Of a stretch of DNA of 64,000 nt, positions 1 to 9,406 are shown in pieces. The translations under genes and the position numbers were made by a program. The DNA is from Isoptericola variabilis 225 (GTDB taxonomy: Bacteria > Actinomycetota > Actinomycetes > Actinomycetales > Cellulomonadaceae), in the NCBI RefSeq assembly GCF_000215105.1, contig NC_015588.1:2852001-2916000 (forward strand), given 5' to 3'. The notes beneath the pieces were generated by a model. That model saw only the letters and a list, made by a program, of their open reading frames with translations. It made no database searches and was not told the origin of the DNA. The first letter of the stretch is position 1, and each line of letters starts with the position of its first letter.

Positions 1-62
1 CGATGATCCACACCAAGCGCGGCGTCGGCTACCTGCTGCGGGCCCCGCAGACCGCGCGATGA
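1..62 (+). CDS. Response regulator, C-terminal end (partial)
   Basis: The first bases encode the last residues of an OmpR/PhoB-type winged-helix DNA-binding domain. The visible end reads MIHTKRGVGYLLRAPQTAR and then TGA at 60-62; a track of this kind (T-x-R-G-x-G-Y) is the beta-hairpin that closes the winged helix in this family. The stop overlaps the ATG of the downstream histidine kinase (ATGA), which is the usual translational coupling of a two-component operon. The receiver domain and the start lie outside the window, so the regulon cannot be named. Confidence 0.85.
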   Translation, partial: MIHTKRGVGYLLRAPQTAR

Positions 63-1636
63 CCTGGACGGCCGCCGTGCCGCCGTCGGGCACGGACCCG
101 GCAGGTCCGCCGGGGGCAGGCCCGACGGCGGACGGCGGCACGGGCGGCGACCCGGCGCCCCGCTGGGCGTGGTTCGAGCGGCTGCCGCTGCGCGCGCGGC
201 TCGTCGCGATCATCGTGCTGCTGCTCGCGCTCGGGCTCGTGCTCGCCGCGCTCGCGACGCGTGCGGTCGTCTCGAACTACCTGGTCGACCAGATGGACGA
301 GCAGCTCAAGCAGGCCGCGCGCGAGGTCACCGAGCTCGTGGACCCGTCCGCGAGCGGCACGCGCATCCCCAGCGAGTACGTGCTCGTCCTGCGCGACGCG
401 GACGGCGCGACGTCGTCCCCCATCGCCTGGCAGCAGACGATCGACAAGTACGGCACGCCCCTCGTCCCCGACGAGCAGGTCGCCGAAGCCGCCGGACGCG
501 GGCTCGAGACGTTCACGACAGGCTCGACGGGCGGCGTCGTCGCGACCCGCTGGCGCGTGGTCTCGGTGCCCGTGCTCCTCACCAGCGGCGCCGGGACGCA
601 GGAGGGCACGGCCTACGTCGCGCTCCCCCTCGCGGGCGTCGAGGAGACGGTCGCGTTCCTCTCGCGCTCGCTGCTGGCCTCGGGCGTCGGCATCGTCGTG
701 CTCGGCGGGCTCGCGGCCTACCTCCTCGTGCACCGGTCGCTGCGCCCGCTGCGGCGCATCGAGTCGACGGCGGCCGCGATCGCCGCGGGCGACCTGTCGC
801 AGCGCATCCCGCCGCAGCCCGCGTCGACCGAGGTCGGCTCGCTGGCCCACTCGCTCAACACGATGCTCGCGCAGATCGAGCAGGCGTTCGCCGTGCAGGA
901 GGCGTCCGAGGCCCGGATGCGCCGCTTCGTCTCCGACGCGAGCCACGAGCTGCGCACCCCGCTGGCGACGATCAAGGGCTACGGCGAGCTGTACCGGATG
1001 GGGGCGCTCGACACGTCCGACAAGGTCGAGGACACGATGGGCCGGATCGAGGACTCGGCCCGCCGCATGGGGACGCTCGTCAACGACCTGCTCGTGCTCG
1101 CGCGGCTCGACGAGGGCCGGCCCATGCGGCACGAGCCCGTCGACGTCGTCGCGATCGCGCGCGACGCCGCGCAGGACCTGCACGCCCTCGACCCCACGCG
1201 CACCGTGTCCGTGACCGGCCTGCACCCGGGGGACGCGGCGCCGTCGGGCCTCGTCGTCACGGGCGACGCCGACCGCCTGCGGCAGGTCCTGACCAACCTG
1301 GTCGGCAACGTGGCCCGGCACACGCCCGCGGGATCGCCGGCCGAGATCGCGCTCGGCACGACGGCGGAGGGCCAGGTCTGCGTCGAGGTGCGCGACCACG
1401 GGCCCGGTGTGAGCGCCGAGCAGGCGGGCAAGATCTTCGAGCGGTTCTACCGGGCGGACTCGTCGCGCAACCGCGGGTCGGGCGGCTCGGGCCTGGGCCT
1501 CGCGATCGTCGCCGCGATCGTCGGGGCGCACCACGGGCACGTCGGCGTGGCGGAGACGCCGGGCGGCGGGCTGACGGTCCGGGTTCTGCTCCCCGCCGGA
1601 CCCCGCTACGATGCGGGGTCGTCCTCGTCGCGATGA
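59..1636 (+). CDS. Two-component sensor histidine kinase
   Basis: A 525-residue membrane sensor kinase that would phosphorylate the response regulator ending just upstream. The Pro/Gly-rich N-terminus precedes a first membrane segment at about residues 48-70. An extracytoplasmic sensing loop of about 135 residues follows, then a second membrane helix near 208-225, a HAMP linker, the dimerisation and phospho-acceptor helix SDASHELRTPLATIKGYGE (His near 296), and a C-terminal ATPase with an N box and the G box GSGGSGLGLAIV. The order and length fit the actinobacterial TrcS/MprB/CseC-like kinases. The ATG overlaps the regulator's stop. The signal sensed cannot be deduced. Confidence 0.93.
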   Translation: MTWTAAVPPSGTDPAGPPGAGPTADGGTGGDPAPRWAWFERLPLRARLVAIIVLLLALGLVLAALATRAVVSNYLVDQMDEQLKQAAREVTELVDPSASGTRIPSEYVLVLRDADGATSSPIAWQQTIDKYGTPLVPDEQVAEAAGRGLETFTTGSTGGVVATRWRVVSVPVLLTSGAGTQEGTAYVALPLAGVEETVAFLSRSLLASGVGIVVLGGLAAYLLVHRSLRPLRRIESTAAAIAAGDLSQRIPPQPASTEVGSLAHSLNTMLAQIEQAFAVQEASEARMRRFVSDASHELRTPLATIKGYGELYRMGALDTSDKVEDTMGRIEDSARRMGTLVNDLLVLARLDEGRPMRHEPVDVVAIARDAAQDLHALDPTRTVSVTGLHPGDAAPSGLVVTGDADRLRQVLTNLVGNVARHTPAGSPAEIALGTTAEGQVCVEVRDHGPGVSAEQAGKIFERFYRADSSRNRGSGGSGLGLAIVAAIVGAHHGHVGVAETPGGGLTVRVLLPAGPRYDAGSSSSR

Positions 1637-1727
1637 CGGACCGGTCGTGCGAGCCCACGTGTGTGGGCGCCCGGTCGTACGCTGGCGATGAAGGCAGTCC
1701 TACACGTCGACCGAAGGTCTGATAGCG

Positions 1728-2456
1728 ATGGGCGTCATGAGCGCCGACGCGCCGCAGTGGTTCCTCAACGCGTTCGTCCGGTCCTGCCAGGGAGCGGGGG
1801 CGACCGCGACGGAGGACGAGATCCGCGCGGTGGGGGAAGAGCTCATCGAGCGCTGGTCCGAGCCGGACCGTCACTTCCACAACCTGCGCCACCTGGCCGC
1901 CGTCCTGCACCGCGTGGACGAGCTCGCCGAGGAGACGCACGAGCCCGACCTCGTGCGGCTCGCCGCCTGGTACCACGGGGCCGTGTTCGACGCCGACCGG
2001 AAGGTCGCGTACGCGACGCGCGGTGGCGAGCAGACGACGCTGAGCGCCGAGCTCGCGCGCGAGCAGCTCACCCGGCTGGGCGTCTCGCCCGAGTCCGCCG
2101 ACCGGGTCGGGCACCTCGTGGACACGCTCGCGCGGCACAAGCCCGACCCGGGAGACTTCGACTCGGCCGTGCTCAACGACGCGGACCTCGCGATGCTCGC
2201 GTCCGAGCCGCAGCGGTACAAGGAGTACGTCAAGGCCGTGCGGTCCGAGTACTCCCACATCCCGCTCGGCGACTACCTCGAGGCGCGCATCAAGGTGCTC
2301 CAGAAGCTGCTGCAGCGTCCGCGCCTCTATGCGAGCCCGCTCGGCGCGGCCTGGGAGGAGCCCGCGCGCCAGAACCTCGACGCCGAGCTGCATCGCCTGC
2401 TCAAGGAGAAGCGCAAGCTCGACGAGCAGGCGCCCGTCGGCCCCGCGCCGAGGTAG
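1728..2456 (+). CDS. HD-superfamily metal-dependent phosphohydrolase-like protein
   Basis: A 242-residue soluble protein resembling the predicted HD-domain hydrolases of COG4339. Diagnostic stretches are RHFHNLRHLAAVLHRVDEL and LAAWYHGAVFDA, which supply the His residues of the metal site; a further His near LARHKPD may complete it. The substrate is unknown. An in-frame ATG at 1737 (MSADAPQ) is an equally plausible start. The last codon and stop (AGG TAG, 2451-2456) lie inside the first unit of a 20-bp repeat array, so the C-terminal Arg is repeat-encoded. No neighbour suggests a pathway. Confidence 0.85.
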   Translation: MGVMSADAPQWFLNAFVRSCQGAGATATEDEIRAVGEELIERWSEPDRHFHNLRHLAAVLHRVDELAEETHEPDLVRLAAWYHGAVFDADRKVAYATRGGEQTTLSAELAREQLTRLGVSPESADRVGHLVDTLARHKPDPGDFDSAVLNDADLAMLASEPQRYKEYVKAVRSEYSHIPLGDYLEARIKVLQKLLQRPRLYASPLGAAWEEPARQNLDAELHRLLKEKRKLDEQAPVGPAPR

Positions 2457-2499
2457 CGCATCTTCCGCCGAGGTAGCGCGCTTCTCGCCGAGGTAGTGC
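2450..2499 (+). repeat. GAGGTAGCGC array A, 3 units, period 20 bp
   Basis: Cores start at 2450, 2470 and 2490, exactly 20 bp apart; the third is GAGGTAGTGC. The first unit contains the stop codon of the HD gene. The array reads in the same direction as that gene and, with a TAG every 20 nt, offers a stop in each of the three frames. Confidence 0.9.
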
Positions 2500-2626
2500 G
2501 CCGCCCACACCGGCCGGCGCGGGAAGGTTGTCCACAGGTTCGCCCGACGCCCCGGCACGAGACCCCCCGCCCCGCCTACCGTCGTCGTCGGAACCCCCGC
2601 GGGGGCACGACGACGAAGGAGGACAC

Positions 2627-2914
2627 GTGCGGTACGAGGTCGACAGCGAGCGGGTCGCGCAGGCGAGCGCGGCGGTCAGCGGGTCGGTGGGCGCGATCCG
2701 GTCCGAGGTGGCCGCCATGATGCGGCACCTGCAGGACCTGCAGTCGAGCTGGCACGGCAGCGCGGCGACGTCGTTCGCCGGCGTGATGAGCCAGTGGCAG
2801 GCGACGCAGACCCAGGTCGAGGCGGCGCTCGACGCCGTCACGGCCGCGCTCGCGTCGGCGGCGCGCACCTACGCCGACGCCGAGGCGCAGGCGAGCCGCC
2901 TCTTCTCCCACTGA
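2627..2914 (+). CDS. WXG100 (ESAT-6-like) protein
   Basis: A 95-residue helical-hairpin protein of the WXG100 family, the typical substrates or partners of type VII (ESX) secretion. The turn motif is SSWHGSAATSF near residues 45-55, where W-H-G matches WXG. Two amphipathic helices flank it, and the end is YADAEAQASRLFSH. The chosen GTG start has a strong Shine-Dalgarno AAGGAGG at 2616-2622; an upstream ATG at 2528 would add a Pro-rich stretch unlike the family. No EccC ATPase, second WXG protein or LXG toxin lies nearby, so it is a solitary member. Confidence 0.9.
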   Translation: MRYEVDSERVAQASAAVSGSVGAIRSEVAAMMRHLQDLQSSWHGSAATSFAGVMSQWQATQTQVEAALDAVTAALASAARTYADAEAQASRLFSH

Positions 2915-2944
2915 TCCGTGCGAGCGGAGTTCTGACCAGAGAAC

Positions 2945-2993
2945 GACGGCGGCCGGCCGCCCCGGGACGAACCCGAGGCGACCGGCCGCCGTC
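2945..2993. terminator. Bidirectional terminator between WXG100 gene and groEL
   Basis: A 12-bp perfect stem (GACGGCGGCCGG at 2945-2956 with its complement at 2982-2993) carries an inner GC-rich extension around CCCGGG. It sits between the two convergent genes and could serve both. Confidence 0.75.
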
Positions 2994-3026
2994 TGCGTCA
3001 GCGCGAGGCTGTCACAGGGGGACGGA

Positions 3027-4679
<1,653 letters not shown>

Positions 4680-4784
4680 TTACGGTGGTCGACCGGTGCC
4701 CGCGACGGACGACCCACCGGGCGGCGTTCATGTCACCGCCCGCTCGGTGAGCCTCACCTGTCGACCGAGTGCTTCACCCTCGCG

Positions 4785-4844
4785 CTGTCACTCGACAGTC
4801 GAGAGTGCTAATCCATTATTGGCACTCTCCCCAGGCGAGTGCAA
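4785..4844 (-). promoter_or_regulatory. groEL promoter with CIRCE (HrcA) operator
   Basis: On the minus strand, TTGCAC (4844-4839) and AATAAT (4820-4815) are 18 bp apart and form a plausible sigma-A promoter. The downstream CIRCE element (4785-4811) has one perfect arm GAGTGCTAA and one degenerate arm CTGTCACTC (6 of 9 matches) separated by 9 bp. A second inverted pair, GAGTGCTAAT at 4803-4812 and ATTGGCACTC at 4818-4827, shares the perfect arm. HrcA repression is the established role of CIRCE; which pairing is bound here is inference. Confidence 0.75.
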
Positions 4845-4927
4845 GGCGTTCGCCCAGGGCGCACGACGGCGGCACGCGGCGTCGTGCACCGTCTGCCGCA
4901 AGGGACCGCCCCGGTCCCGGGACGACG

Positions 4928-4976
4928 AGACCCGGACCGCCCGGAGCCGTGAGGGCTCCCGGGACGGCCCGGGTCT
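4928..4976 (-). terminator. cspA terminator hairpin
   Basis: A long imperfect stem (AGACCCGG.. against ..CCGGGTCT, extending inward through CCGGAGCC / GGCTCCC) has a 5-nt loop at 4949-4953. It lies directly after the cspA stop on the minus strand. Confidence 0.7.
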
Positions 4977-4988
4977 GCGTGAGAGCCG

Positions 4989-5192
4989 TCAGAGGGGCCG
5001 GACCTGCTCGGCCTGCGGCCCCTTCTGCCCCTGACCGACCTCGAACTCGACCTGCTGGCCCTCGTCGAGAGTGCGGTAACCGTCGCTCTGGATGGCGCTG
5101 TAGTGGACGAAGAGGTCCTGCCCGCCCGAGGTCGGGGTGATGAACCCGTACCCCTTCTCCGCGTTGAACCACTTGACGGTGCCCTGGGCCAT
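4989..5192 (-). CDS. cspA: Cold shock protein CspA family
   Basis: A 67-residue single cold-shock domain, the full length of the family. It begins [19 protein letters not shown], which contains RNP1 (KGYGFIT); RNP2 is LFVHYSAI. These five-stranded OB-fold proteins bind single-stranded RNA or DNA and act as RNA chaperones. A Shine-Dalgarno AAGGAGAAG precedes the ATG. The gene is monocistronic, with its own terminator downstream. The 5' leader between 5193 and 5280 is T/G-rich relative to the surroundings, but I cannot define a thermoswitch. Confidence 0.96.
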   Translation of the reverse strand: MAQGTVKWFNAEKGYGFITPTSGGQDLFVHYSAIQSDGYRTLDEGQQVEFEVGQGQKGPQAEQVRPL

Positions 5193-5344
5193 GTACTTCT
5201 CCTTGTGCTTCCCTCGCCACAGGGCCGGCCGCCCCGCGGTGACGGCAGCCTAGTGGTGAGCGTCACACGGTGGAAGCATCATTGTCCGGGATGTCGCGTG
5301 TCGTCCCGAACTGCGGCTTCGGTCCCCGTCGCTCGCGGCGGGCA

Positions 5345-6019
5345 TCACTCCACGGCGGTGACCATGACGACCGCGATCTCGCCCTGCGGCAGCGCGTCGA
5401 CCTGGCGCACGTTCTCCTCCGGGATCCCCAGCACCGCGGCCACGGCCGCCGACGTCTCGGCACGGTCGCCGACGTACCGGACGGCGTTCCCGGACGGGGC
5501 CTCCGAGCCGTCGAAGTTGGCCGTCGTGATGTTCGAGAAGCCCTGCGCGGTGAGCAACTCGGCGGTCGAGCCGGCGAGCCCGTCGACGGTGGCCCCGGCC
5601 TGGGGCGAGGCGTTCTGCACCACGATCGGCGCCGTGAGGCTCGCCTGCGCCAGGAGCGCGGCGACGTCCTCCTCCGAGAGCCCCTCGGCCGGCGGCTCCT
5701 CGGTCGCGGTGTCGGTGGGCTCGGCGCTCGGCTCCTCGGACGGCTCGCCCTCGGCGCCGGTCTCCTCCCCGGTGTCCTCACCGTCGCCGCCGGCGGCGTC
5801 CTCGGTCGACGACGCGGCGGGCGGGGTGTCGCCCCCGCGGTCGTCGGACAGGTACGAGACCACGCCGACCGCGATGCCGGCGAAGACGACCGCGACCAGC
5901 AGGAAGGGCCAGACCGCGCTCCACCGGCTGCGCGGCTCGCGGTGCACGCCGACGGGAGCGCCCTCGGGGCGCCGAGCGTCGAACTCGTCCGGCGGGTAGG
6001 GGTACTGGCTCTTCGTCAC
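5345..6019 (-). CDS. Membrane-anchored LytR_C domain protein
   Basis: A 224-residue protein with a short cytoplasmic N-terminus, one membrane helix at about residues 35-57 (AVWPFLLVAVVFAGIAVGVV), a Glu/Thr/Ser-rich extracytoplasmic spacer to about 125, and a C-terminal LytR_C domain. The domain starts VQNASPQAGATVDGLAGS and ends near VVMVTAVE. Such domains occur C-terminally in LCP (LytR-CpsA-Psr) cell-wall ligases; here it stands alone without an LCP catalytic domain. The GTG start has no Shine-Dalgarno but a TACCCT hexamer 7 nt upstream, so the mRNA is probably leaderless. The role in envelope biology is inferred from the domain only. Confidence 0.85.
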   Translation of the reverse strand: MTKSQYPYPPDEFDARRPEGAPVGVHREPRSRWSAVWPFLLVAVVFAGIAVGVVSYLSDDRGGDTPPAASSTEDAAGGDGEDTGEETGAEGEPSEEPSAEPTDTATEEPPAEGLSEEDVAALLAQASLTAPIVVQNASPQAGATVDGLAGSTAELLTAQGFSNITTANFDGSEAPSGNAVRYVGDRAETSAAVAAVLGIPEENVRQVDALPQGEIAVVMVTAVE

Positions 6020-6032
6020 GGCGGCCAGGGTA
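6020..6032 (-). promoter_or_regulatory. Leaderless -10 element of the LytR_C gene
   Basis: TACCCT (6032-6027) lies 7 nt before the GTG at 6019, with no ribosome-binding site between. Confidence 0.6.
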
Positions 6033-6071
6033 GCGGTTCCGGCTGGCCGCGCGTTCAGGCCGTTCTCAGGT

Positions 6072-6395
6072 TCAGACGCGCTCGTCGGCGAGCCGCCGCG
6101 CCGAGCGGGCGCGCTGCCGGGTGGCGCGCATCCGCCGCAGCCGCTTGACCAGCATCGGGTCGTGGGCGAGCGCCGCCGGGGAGTCGATGAGGGCGTTGAG
6201 CACCTGGTAGTAGCGCGTGGGCGACAGGCCGAACAGCTCGCGCACCGCCTGCTCCTTGGCGCCCGCGTACTTCCACCACTGGCGCTCGAACGCGAGGATC
6301 TCGCGGTCGCGGTCGGAGAGCTCGCCCTCCTGCGTCGTGCCCGACGCCGGGGCCTGCGCCTCCGGCGCGACCTCCTGGACCACCATCTCGCTCAT
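6072..6395 (-). CDS. DUF3263 domain protein
   Basis: A 107-residue protein with the DUF3263 signature LSDRDREILAFERQWWKYAG followed by KEQAVRELFGLSPTRYYQVLNALIDSP, a helix-turn-helix-like segment found throughout actinobacteria and often placed beside LytR_C proteins, as here. The basic C-terminus (RLRRMRATRQRARSARR) suggests nucleic-acid binding, but no function is established. The start chosen is ATG 6395 (MSEMVVQEVAPEA); CATACT lies 8 nt upstream and may be a -10 for a leaderless message. A longer frame to 6497 runs into the divergent ung promoter and is less likely. Confidence 0.85.
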   Translation of the reverse strand: MSEMVVQEVAPEAQAPASGTTQEGELSDRDREILAFERQWWKYAGAKEQAVRELFGLSPTRYYQVLNALIDSPAALAHDPMLVKRLRRMRATRQRARSARRLADERV

Positions 6396-6522
6396 GACGT
6401 CCCAGTATGTCCGACGACGGTGCGCACCTCCGCGACCCACGCCCGCGCGTCGCGCACCCGACGAGCTGCCGGATGCCCTCGTGGGGTCCACCAGCACCTG
6501 ACGGCCCGGGGCCGGGCTGCGC

Positions 6523-6535
6523 TAGCGTCACGCGG
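6523..6535 (+). promoter_or_regulatory. Leaderless -10 element of ung
   Basis: TAGCGT at 6523-6528 lies 7 nt before the GTG at 6536; no Shine-Dalgarno is present. The hexamer is identical to those before nadC and pstS. Confidence 0.65.
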
Positions 6536-7243
6536 GTGGACACGGACACCTCGACGCCGACGCCCGCCGCCCGCCCCCCGCTCGAGACGGTGATCGCCCC
6601 CGACTGGGCCGCGGCGCTCGCCCACGTCGAGCCGCAGATCCACGCCATGGGCGACTTCCTGCGCGCGGAGACGGCCGCCGGCCGCCGATACCTGCCCGCG
6701 CCGGGCGACGTGCTCGCCGCGTTCCGGCGTCCGCTCGCGGAGGTCCGGGTGCTCGTCGTCGGGCAGGACCCGTACCCGACGCCGGGCCACCCGATGGGGC
6801 TGTCGTTCTCGGTCCAGCCGCACGTGCGGCCGCTGCCGAAGTCGCTCGTGAACATCTTTCAGGAGCTGGCCGACGACGTCGGCGCTCCCCCGCCCTCGTC
6901 GGGCGACCTGAGCCCGTGGGCCGACCAGGGCGTCATGCTGCTCAACCGGGTCCTCACGGTCCGCCCCGGCGAGCCGGGCTCGCACCGCGGCAAGGGCTGG
7001 GAGCAGGTCACCGAGGCGGCGATCAAGGCGCTCGTCGCGCGTGGCGGCCCGCTCGTCGCGATCCTGTGGGGCCGCGACGCGGCGTCGCTCAAGCCGTGGC
7101 TGGGCGGGGTGCCGACCGTCGAGAGCGCGCACCCCAGCCCGCTCTCGGCGTACCGGGGGTTCTTCGGCTCGCGGCCGTTCTCGCGCGTCAACGCGCTGCT
7201 CGAGCAGCAGGGCGCGGCGTCCGTCGACTGGCGCCTCCCCTGA
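6536..7243 (+). CDS. ung: Uracil-DNA glycosylase
   Basis: A 235-residue family-1 UDG that excises uracil from DNA to start base-excision repair. The water-activating motif [18 protein letters not shown] (Asp near residue 78) and the DNA-intercalation motif [10 protein letters not shown] near the C-terminus are intact. [12 protein letters not shown] resembles the usual strand before it. A longer frame opens at 6407, but GTG 6536 is preferred: TAGCGT stands 7 nt ahead and the extra 43 residues do not resemble the family. Divergent from the DUF3263 gene. Confidence 0.96.
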   Translation: MDTDTSTPTPAARPPLETVIAPDWAAALAHVEPQIHAMGDFLRAETAAGRRYLPAPGDVLAAFRRPLAEVRVLVVGQDPYPTPGHPMGLSFSVQPHVRPLPKSLVNIFQELADDVGAPPPSSGDLSPWADQGVMLLNRVLTVRPGEPGSHRGKGWEQVTEAAIKALVARGGPLVAILWGRDAASLKPWLGGVPTVESAHPSPLSAYRGFFGSRPFSRVNALLEQQGAASVDWRLP

Positions 7244-7298
7244 GCCCGGAGCGGGATCCCGATATACCCGGGACGCAGAGTTCGGCACAATGCATCGG

Positions 7299-8204
7299 GT
7301 GAGCGACCAGAGCGCACCCGACGCCCCCGACACCACGACCGTCGTCCCCGACGCCGAGGCCACCCGCGAGGCGGCCGGCACGACGCCGCCCCGATGGCGG
7401 CGCTACGTCGCTGTCGGCGACTCCTTCACCGAGGGCCTGTGGGACCCGTACCCGTACGACGACGGCACGCTCGCGCCGTCGGGCACGGAGTCCGACGCGA
7501 AGCAGCGCGGCTGGGCCGACCGGCTCGCCGACACCCTCTCGGCCCGCCGGGTGGCGGCCGGGCTCGCGCCGCTCGAGTACGCCAACCTCGCGATCCGCGG
7601 GCGGCTGCTGCGGCACATCCTCGACGAGCAGGTGCCGGCGGCGCTCGCCGCCGAGCCGGACCTCGTCTCGCTCGTCGGCGGCGGCAACGACATCCTGCGC
7701 CCGAAGGCGGACCCCGACGTCCTTGCCGCGCGGCTGGAGGACGCCGTGGTCGAGATCCGGGCGACGGGCGCGGACGTGCTGCTCGCCACCGGGTTCCGTG
7801 CGGGCGGGGCGCTGAGCGTGACGCGCGGGCGCACCGGGCAGTACAACGCCAACGTCTGGTCGGTCGCACGCCGGCACGGCGCCTACGTGCTCGACCTGTG
7901 GGGCATGCGCTCGCTGTTCGACTACCAGGTGTGGTCCGACGACCGCATCCACCTCACGTCCGAGGGGCACCGCCGGGTGTCGCAGGCCGCGCTCGACGCG
8001 CTCGGCCTCGAGCCCGACGACGTCGCGTACGACGAGCTGCTCGAGCCCCGGCCGCCCCAGCGGTTCGTCGCGAAGGCGCGCGAGGACGTCCGGTGGTTGC
8101 GGGCGCACGCCGTGCCGTGGGTGCGCCGGCGTCTCCAGGGCACCTCGAGCGGCGACGGCCGCACGGCGAAGTGGCCGACGCCGGGCGCCTGGCCGCCGGC
8201 CTGA
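7299..8204 (+). CDS. SGNH/GDSL-family hydrolase
   Basis: A 301-residue cytoplasmic-looking esterase/lipase of the SGNH fold. Block I is VAVGDSFTEGL (nucleophile Ser near 42), block II carries the Gly in the ANLAIRGRLLRHI region, block III is GGGNDIL (Asn near 129) and block V is DRIHLTSEGH (Asp and His near 214-217), so the catalytic residues are all there. No signal peptide is seen. The C-terminus extends about 60 residues beyond the fold. The GTG start lies 7 nt after CACAAT. The substrate is unknown; cell-wall or polysaccharide acetyl esters are common for the family. Confidence 0.9.
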   Translation: MSDQSAPDAPDTTTVVPDAEATREAAGTTPPRWRRYVAVGDSFTEGLWDPYPYDDGTLAPSGTESDAKQRGWADRLADTLSARRVAAGLAPLEYANLAIRGRLLRHILDEQVPAALAAEPDLVSLVGGGNDILRPKADPDVLAARLEDAVVEIRATGADVLLATGFRAGGALSVTRGRTGQYNANVWSVARRHGAYVLDLWGMRSLFDYQVWSDDRIHLTSEGHRRVSQAALDALGLEPDDVAYDELLEPRPPQRFVAKAREDVRWLRAHAVPWVRRRLQGTSSGDGRTAKWPTPGAWPPA

Positions 8205-8219
8205 GCCGCGGCACGAAAG

Positions 8220-8294
8220 CGTTGTGGGCGTGATTTTTGGCCCGTTTCGTCCGGATGATCCGGACGAAACGGGCCAAAAATCACGCCCACAACG
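8220..8294. terminator. 75-bp perfect palindrome / terminator
   Basis: Two 37-nt arms (8220-8256 and 8258-8294) are perfect reverse complements around a single G at 8257. Each arm holds a 5-base T or A run in GATTTTTGGCCCGTTTCG and its complement. It lies between the SGNH gene (+) and tRNA-Thr (-), so a bidirectional terminator is the simplest reading. The arm length and perfection far exceed every other hairpin in the window. Confidence 0.85.
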
Positions 8295-8301
8295 TAGAAA
8301 G

Positions 8302-8374
8302 AGCCGCCTGTCGGGTTCGAACCGACGACCTTCCGTTTACAAGACGGGAGCTCTACCAGCTGAGCTAAGGCGGC
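8302..8374 (-). tRNA. tRNA-Thr (anticodon TGT)
   Basis: Read on the minus strand, the acceptor stem GCCGCCT pairs with AGGCGGC. The D arm contains TAGCTCAGCTGGTAGAGC, the anticodon loop is CTTGTAA with anticodon TGT (reads ACA), and the T arm is GTCGGTTCGAACCCGAC. The gene is 73 nt including the discriminator base, and CCA is not encoded. Confidence 0.95.
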
Positions 8375-8425
8375 GCGAGCGCGGACCAGCCTACCGGCTG
8401 GCGCGCGCCCGGGTCTGCGAGAGGA

Positions 8426-9238
8426 TCAGCCCGTGACGGCCGCGAGGAGCTCGCCGGGCGTCGACCAGTTGCCGCCCCAGCGCTCGCCGTCGATCGTCAC
8501 CGTCGGCGTGCCGAAGCCGCCGCTCTCGGGGTTCTTCAGCGACTCGTCGGCCAGGACCTCGTCGGTCGCGGCCTCGACCCACTCGCCGTACGTGTCGTGC
8601 GCGGTGCCGTCGCCGATGCCGGCCGCGACGTCGGCCGGGACGCCGACGCCCTCGGCCAGGTCGGCCAGCTGCTGGTCGGTCAGGCTGCCGCCCGACGGCT
8701 GGTTCTCGAACAGCACCTGCTGGTAGTCGAAGGCCTGCTCGGGCGCGTTCTCGGCGACCCACACGAACGCCGCGGCGGCGCGGACCGAGTAGCCGTTGCT
8801 GCTCGGGTCCACGATCGCGACCGGGTGCATGACGAGCGTCGCGTCGCCGTCGTCGAGCATCGTGCGCAGGTCCTCACCGTTGGCGGCCTCGAACTCGGCG
8901 CAGTGCGGGCACAGGAAGTCGACGTAGGACCCGATCTCGGTCGCGCCCTCGTTGACCGCGCCGGCGACGCCGTCGGCGCCGAGCGGGATGCCCGTCGCGC
9001 CGTCGTGCGTCGCGGTCGACGGGACGGCGTCGACCTTCTCCATGGCGGACTTCTGACCCTCCTGGAGGATCATCCAGATCACCACGGCGAGGCCGACGAC
9101 GGCGAGGCCCAGCACGCTGAACGTGATGATGCGGTTGCGCCGGTCGCGCGAGGCCTGCTTCTGCTGCAGGGCGAGCGCCTCGGCACGAGCGGCCTCCCGC
9201 CGCTGCGCCTTGGTCATGTTGGCGTTCTTGGTCGACAT
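8426..9238 (-). CDS. Membrane-anchored DsbA-like thioredoxin-fold protein
   Basis: A 270-residue protein with a charged cytoplasmic N-terminus, one membrane helix at about 37-58 (IITFSVLGLAVVGLAVVIWM) and an extracytoplasmic thioredoxin fold of the DsbA/Thioredoxin_4 type. The active site is FLCPHC at residues 108-113 (CPHC, as in classical DsbA), and the cis-Pro loop is GGFGTPTVTIDG near the end. It probably forms disulfides in exported proteins. A Shine-Dalgarno AGGAG precedes the ATG. No DsbB/VKOR partner lies in the window. The gene starts about 170 bp after the kinase on the same strand. Confidence 0.9.
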   Translation of the reverse strand: MSTKNANMTKAQRREAARAEALALQQKQASRDRRNRIITFSVLGLAVVGLAVVIWMILQEGQKSAMEKVDAVPSTATHDGATGIPLGADGVAGAVNEGATEIGSYVDFLCPHCAEFEAANGEDLRTMLDDGDATLVMHPVAIVDPSSNGYSVRAAAAFVWVAENAPEQAFDYQQVLFENQPSGGSLTDQQLADLAEGVGVPADVAAGIGDGTAHDTYGEWVEAATDEVLADESLKNPESGGFGTPTVTIDGERWGGNWSTPGELLAAVTG

Positions 9239-9406
9239 CGTGCTCCTGTGGTCCTTCGCTGAGGGCCCCGCGCAGGGGCGGCCGCGGCCAGGCGCGTACG
9301 GCCGGACCGTTCCGAGGCCAGCGTACCGAGCCAGCCTGGGAGCCAGGTGTGCGCGAGGTTACGCCTCCGGCGACGGTGCGCCCGGTGCCCGACGGCGGCA
9401 CGTGCG

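Noticed and set aside
29..1540. Long antisense frames over the histidine kinase and most other genes
   Set aside because: Very high GC content removes stops from antisense frames. These products are Arg/Ala/Gly-rich without family motifs and overlap proven genes.
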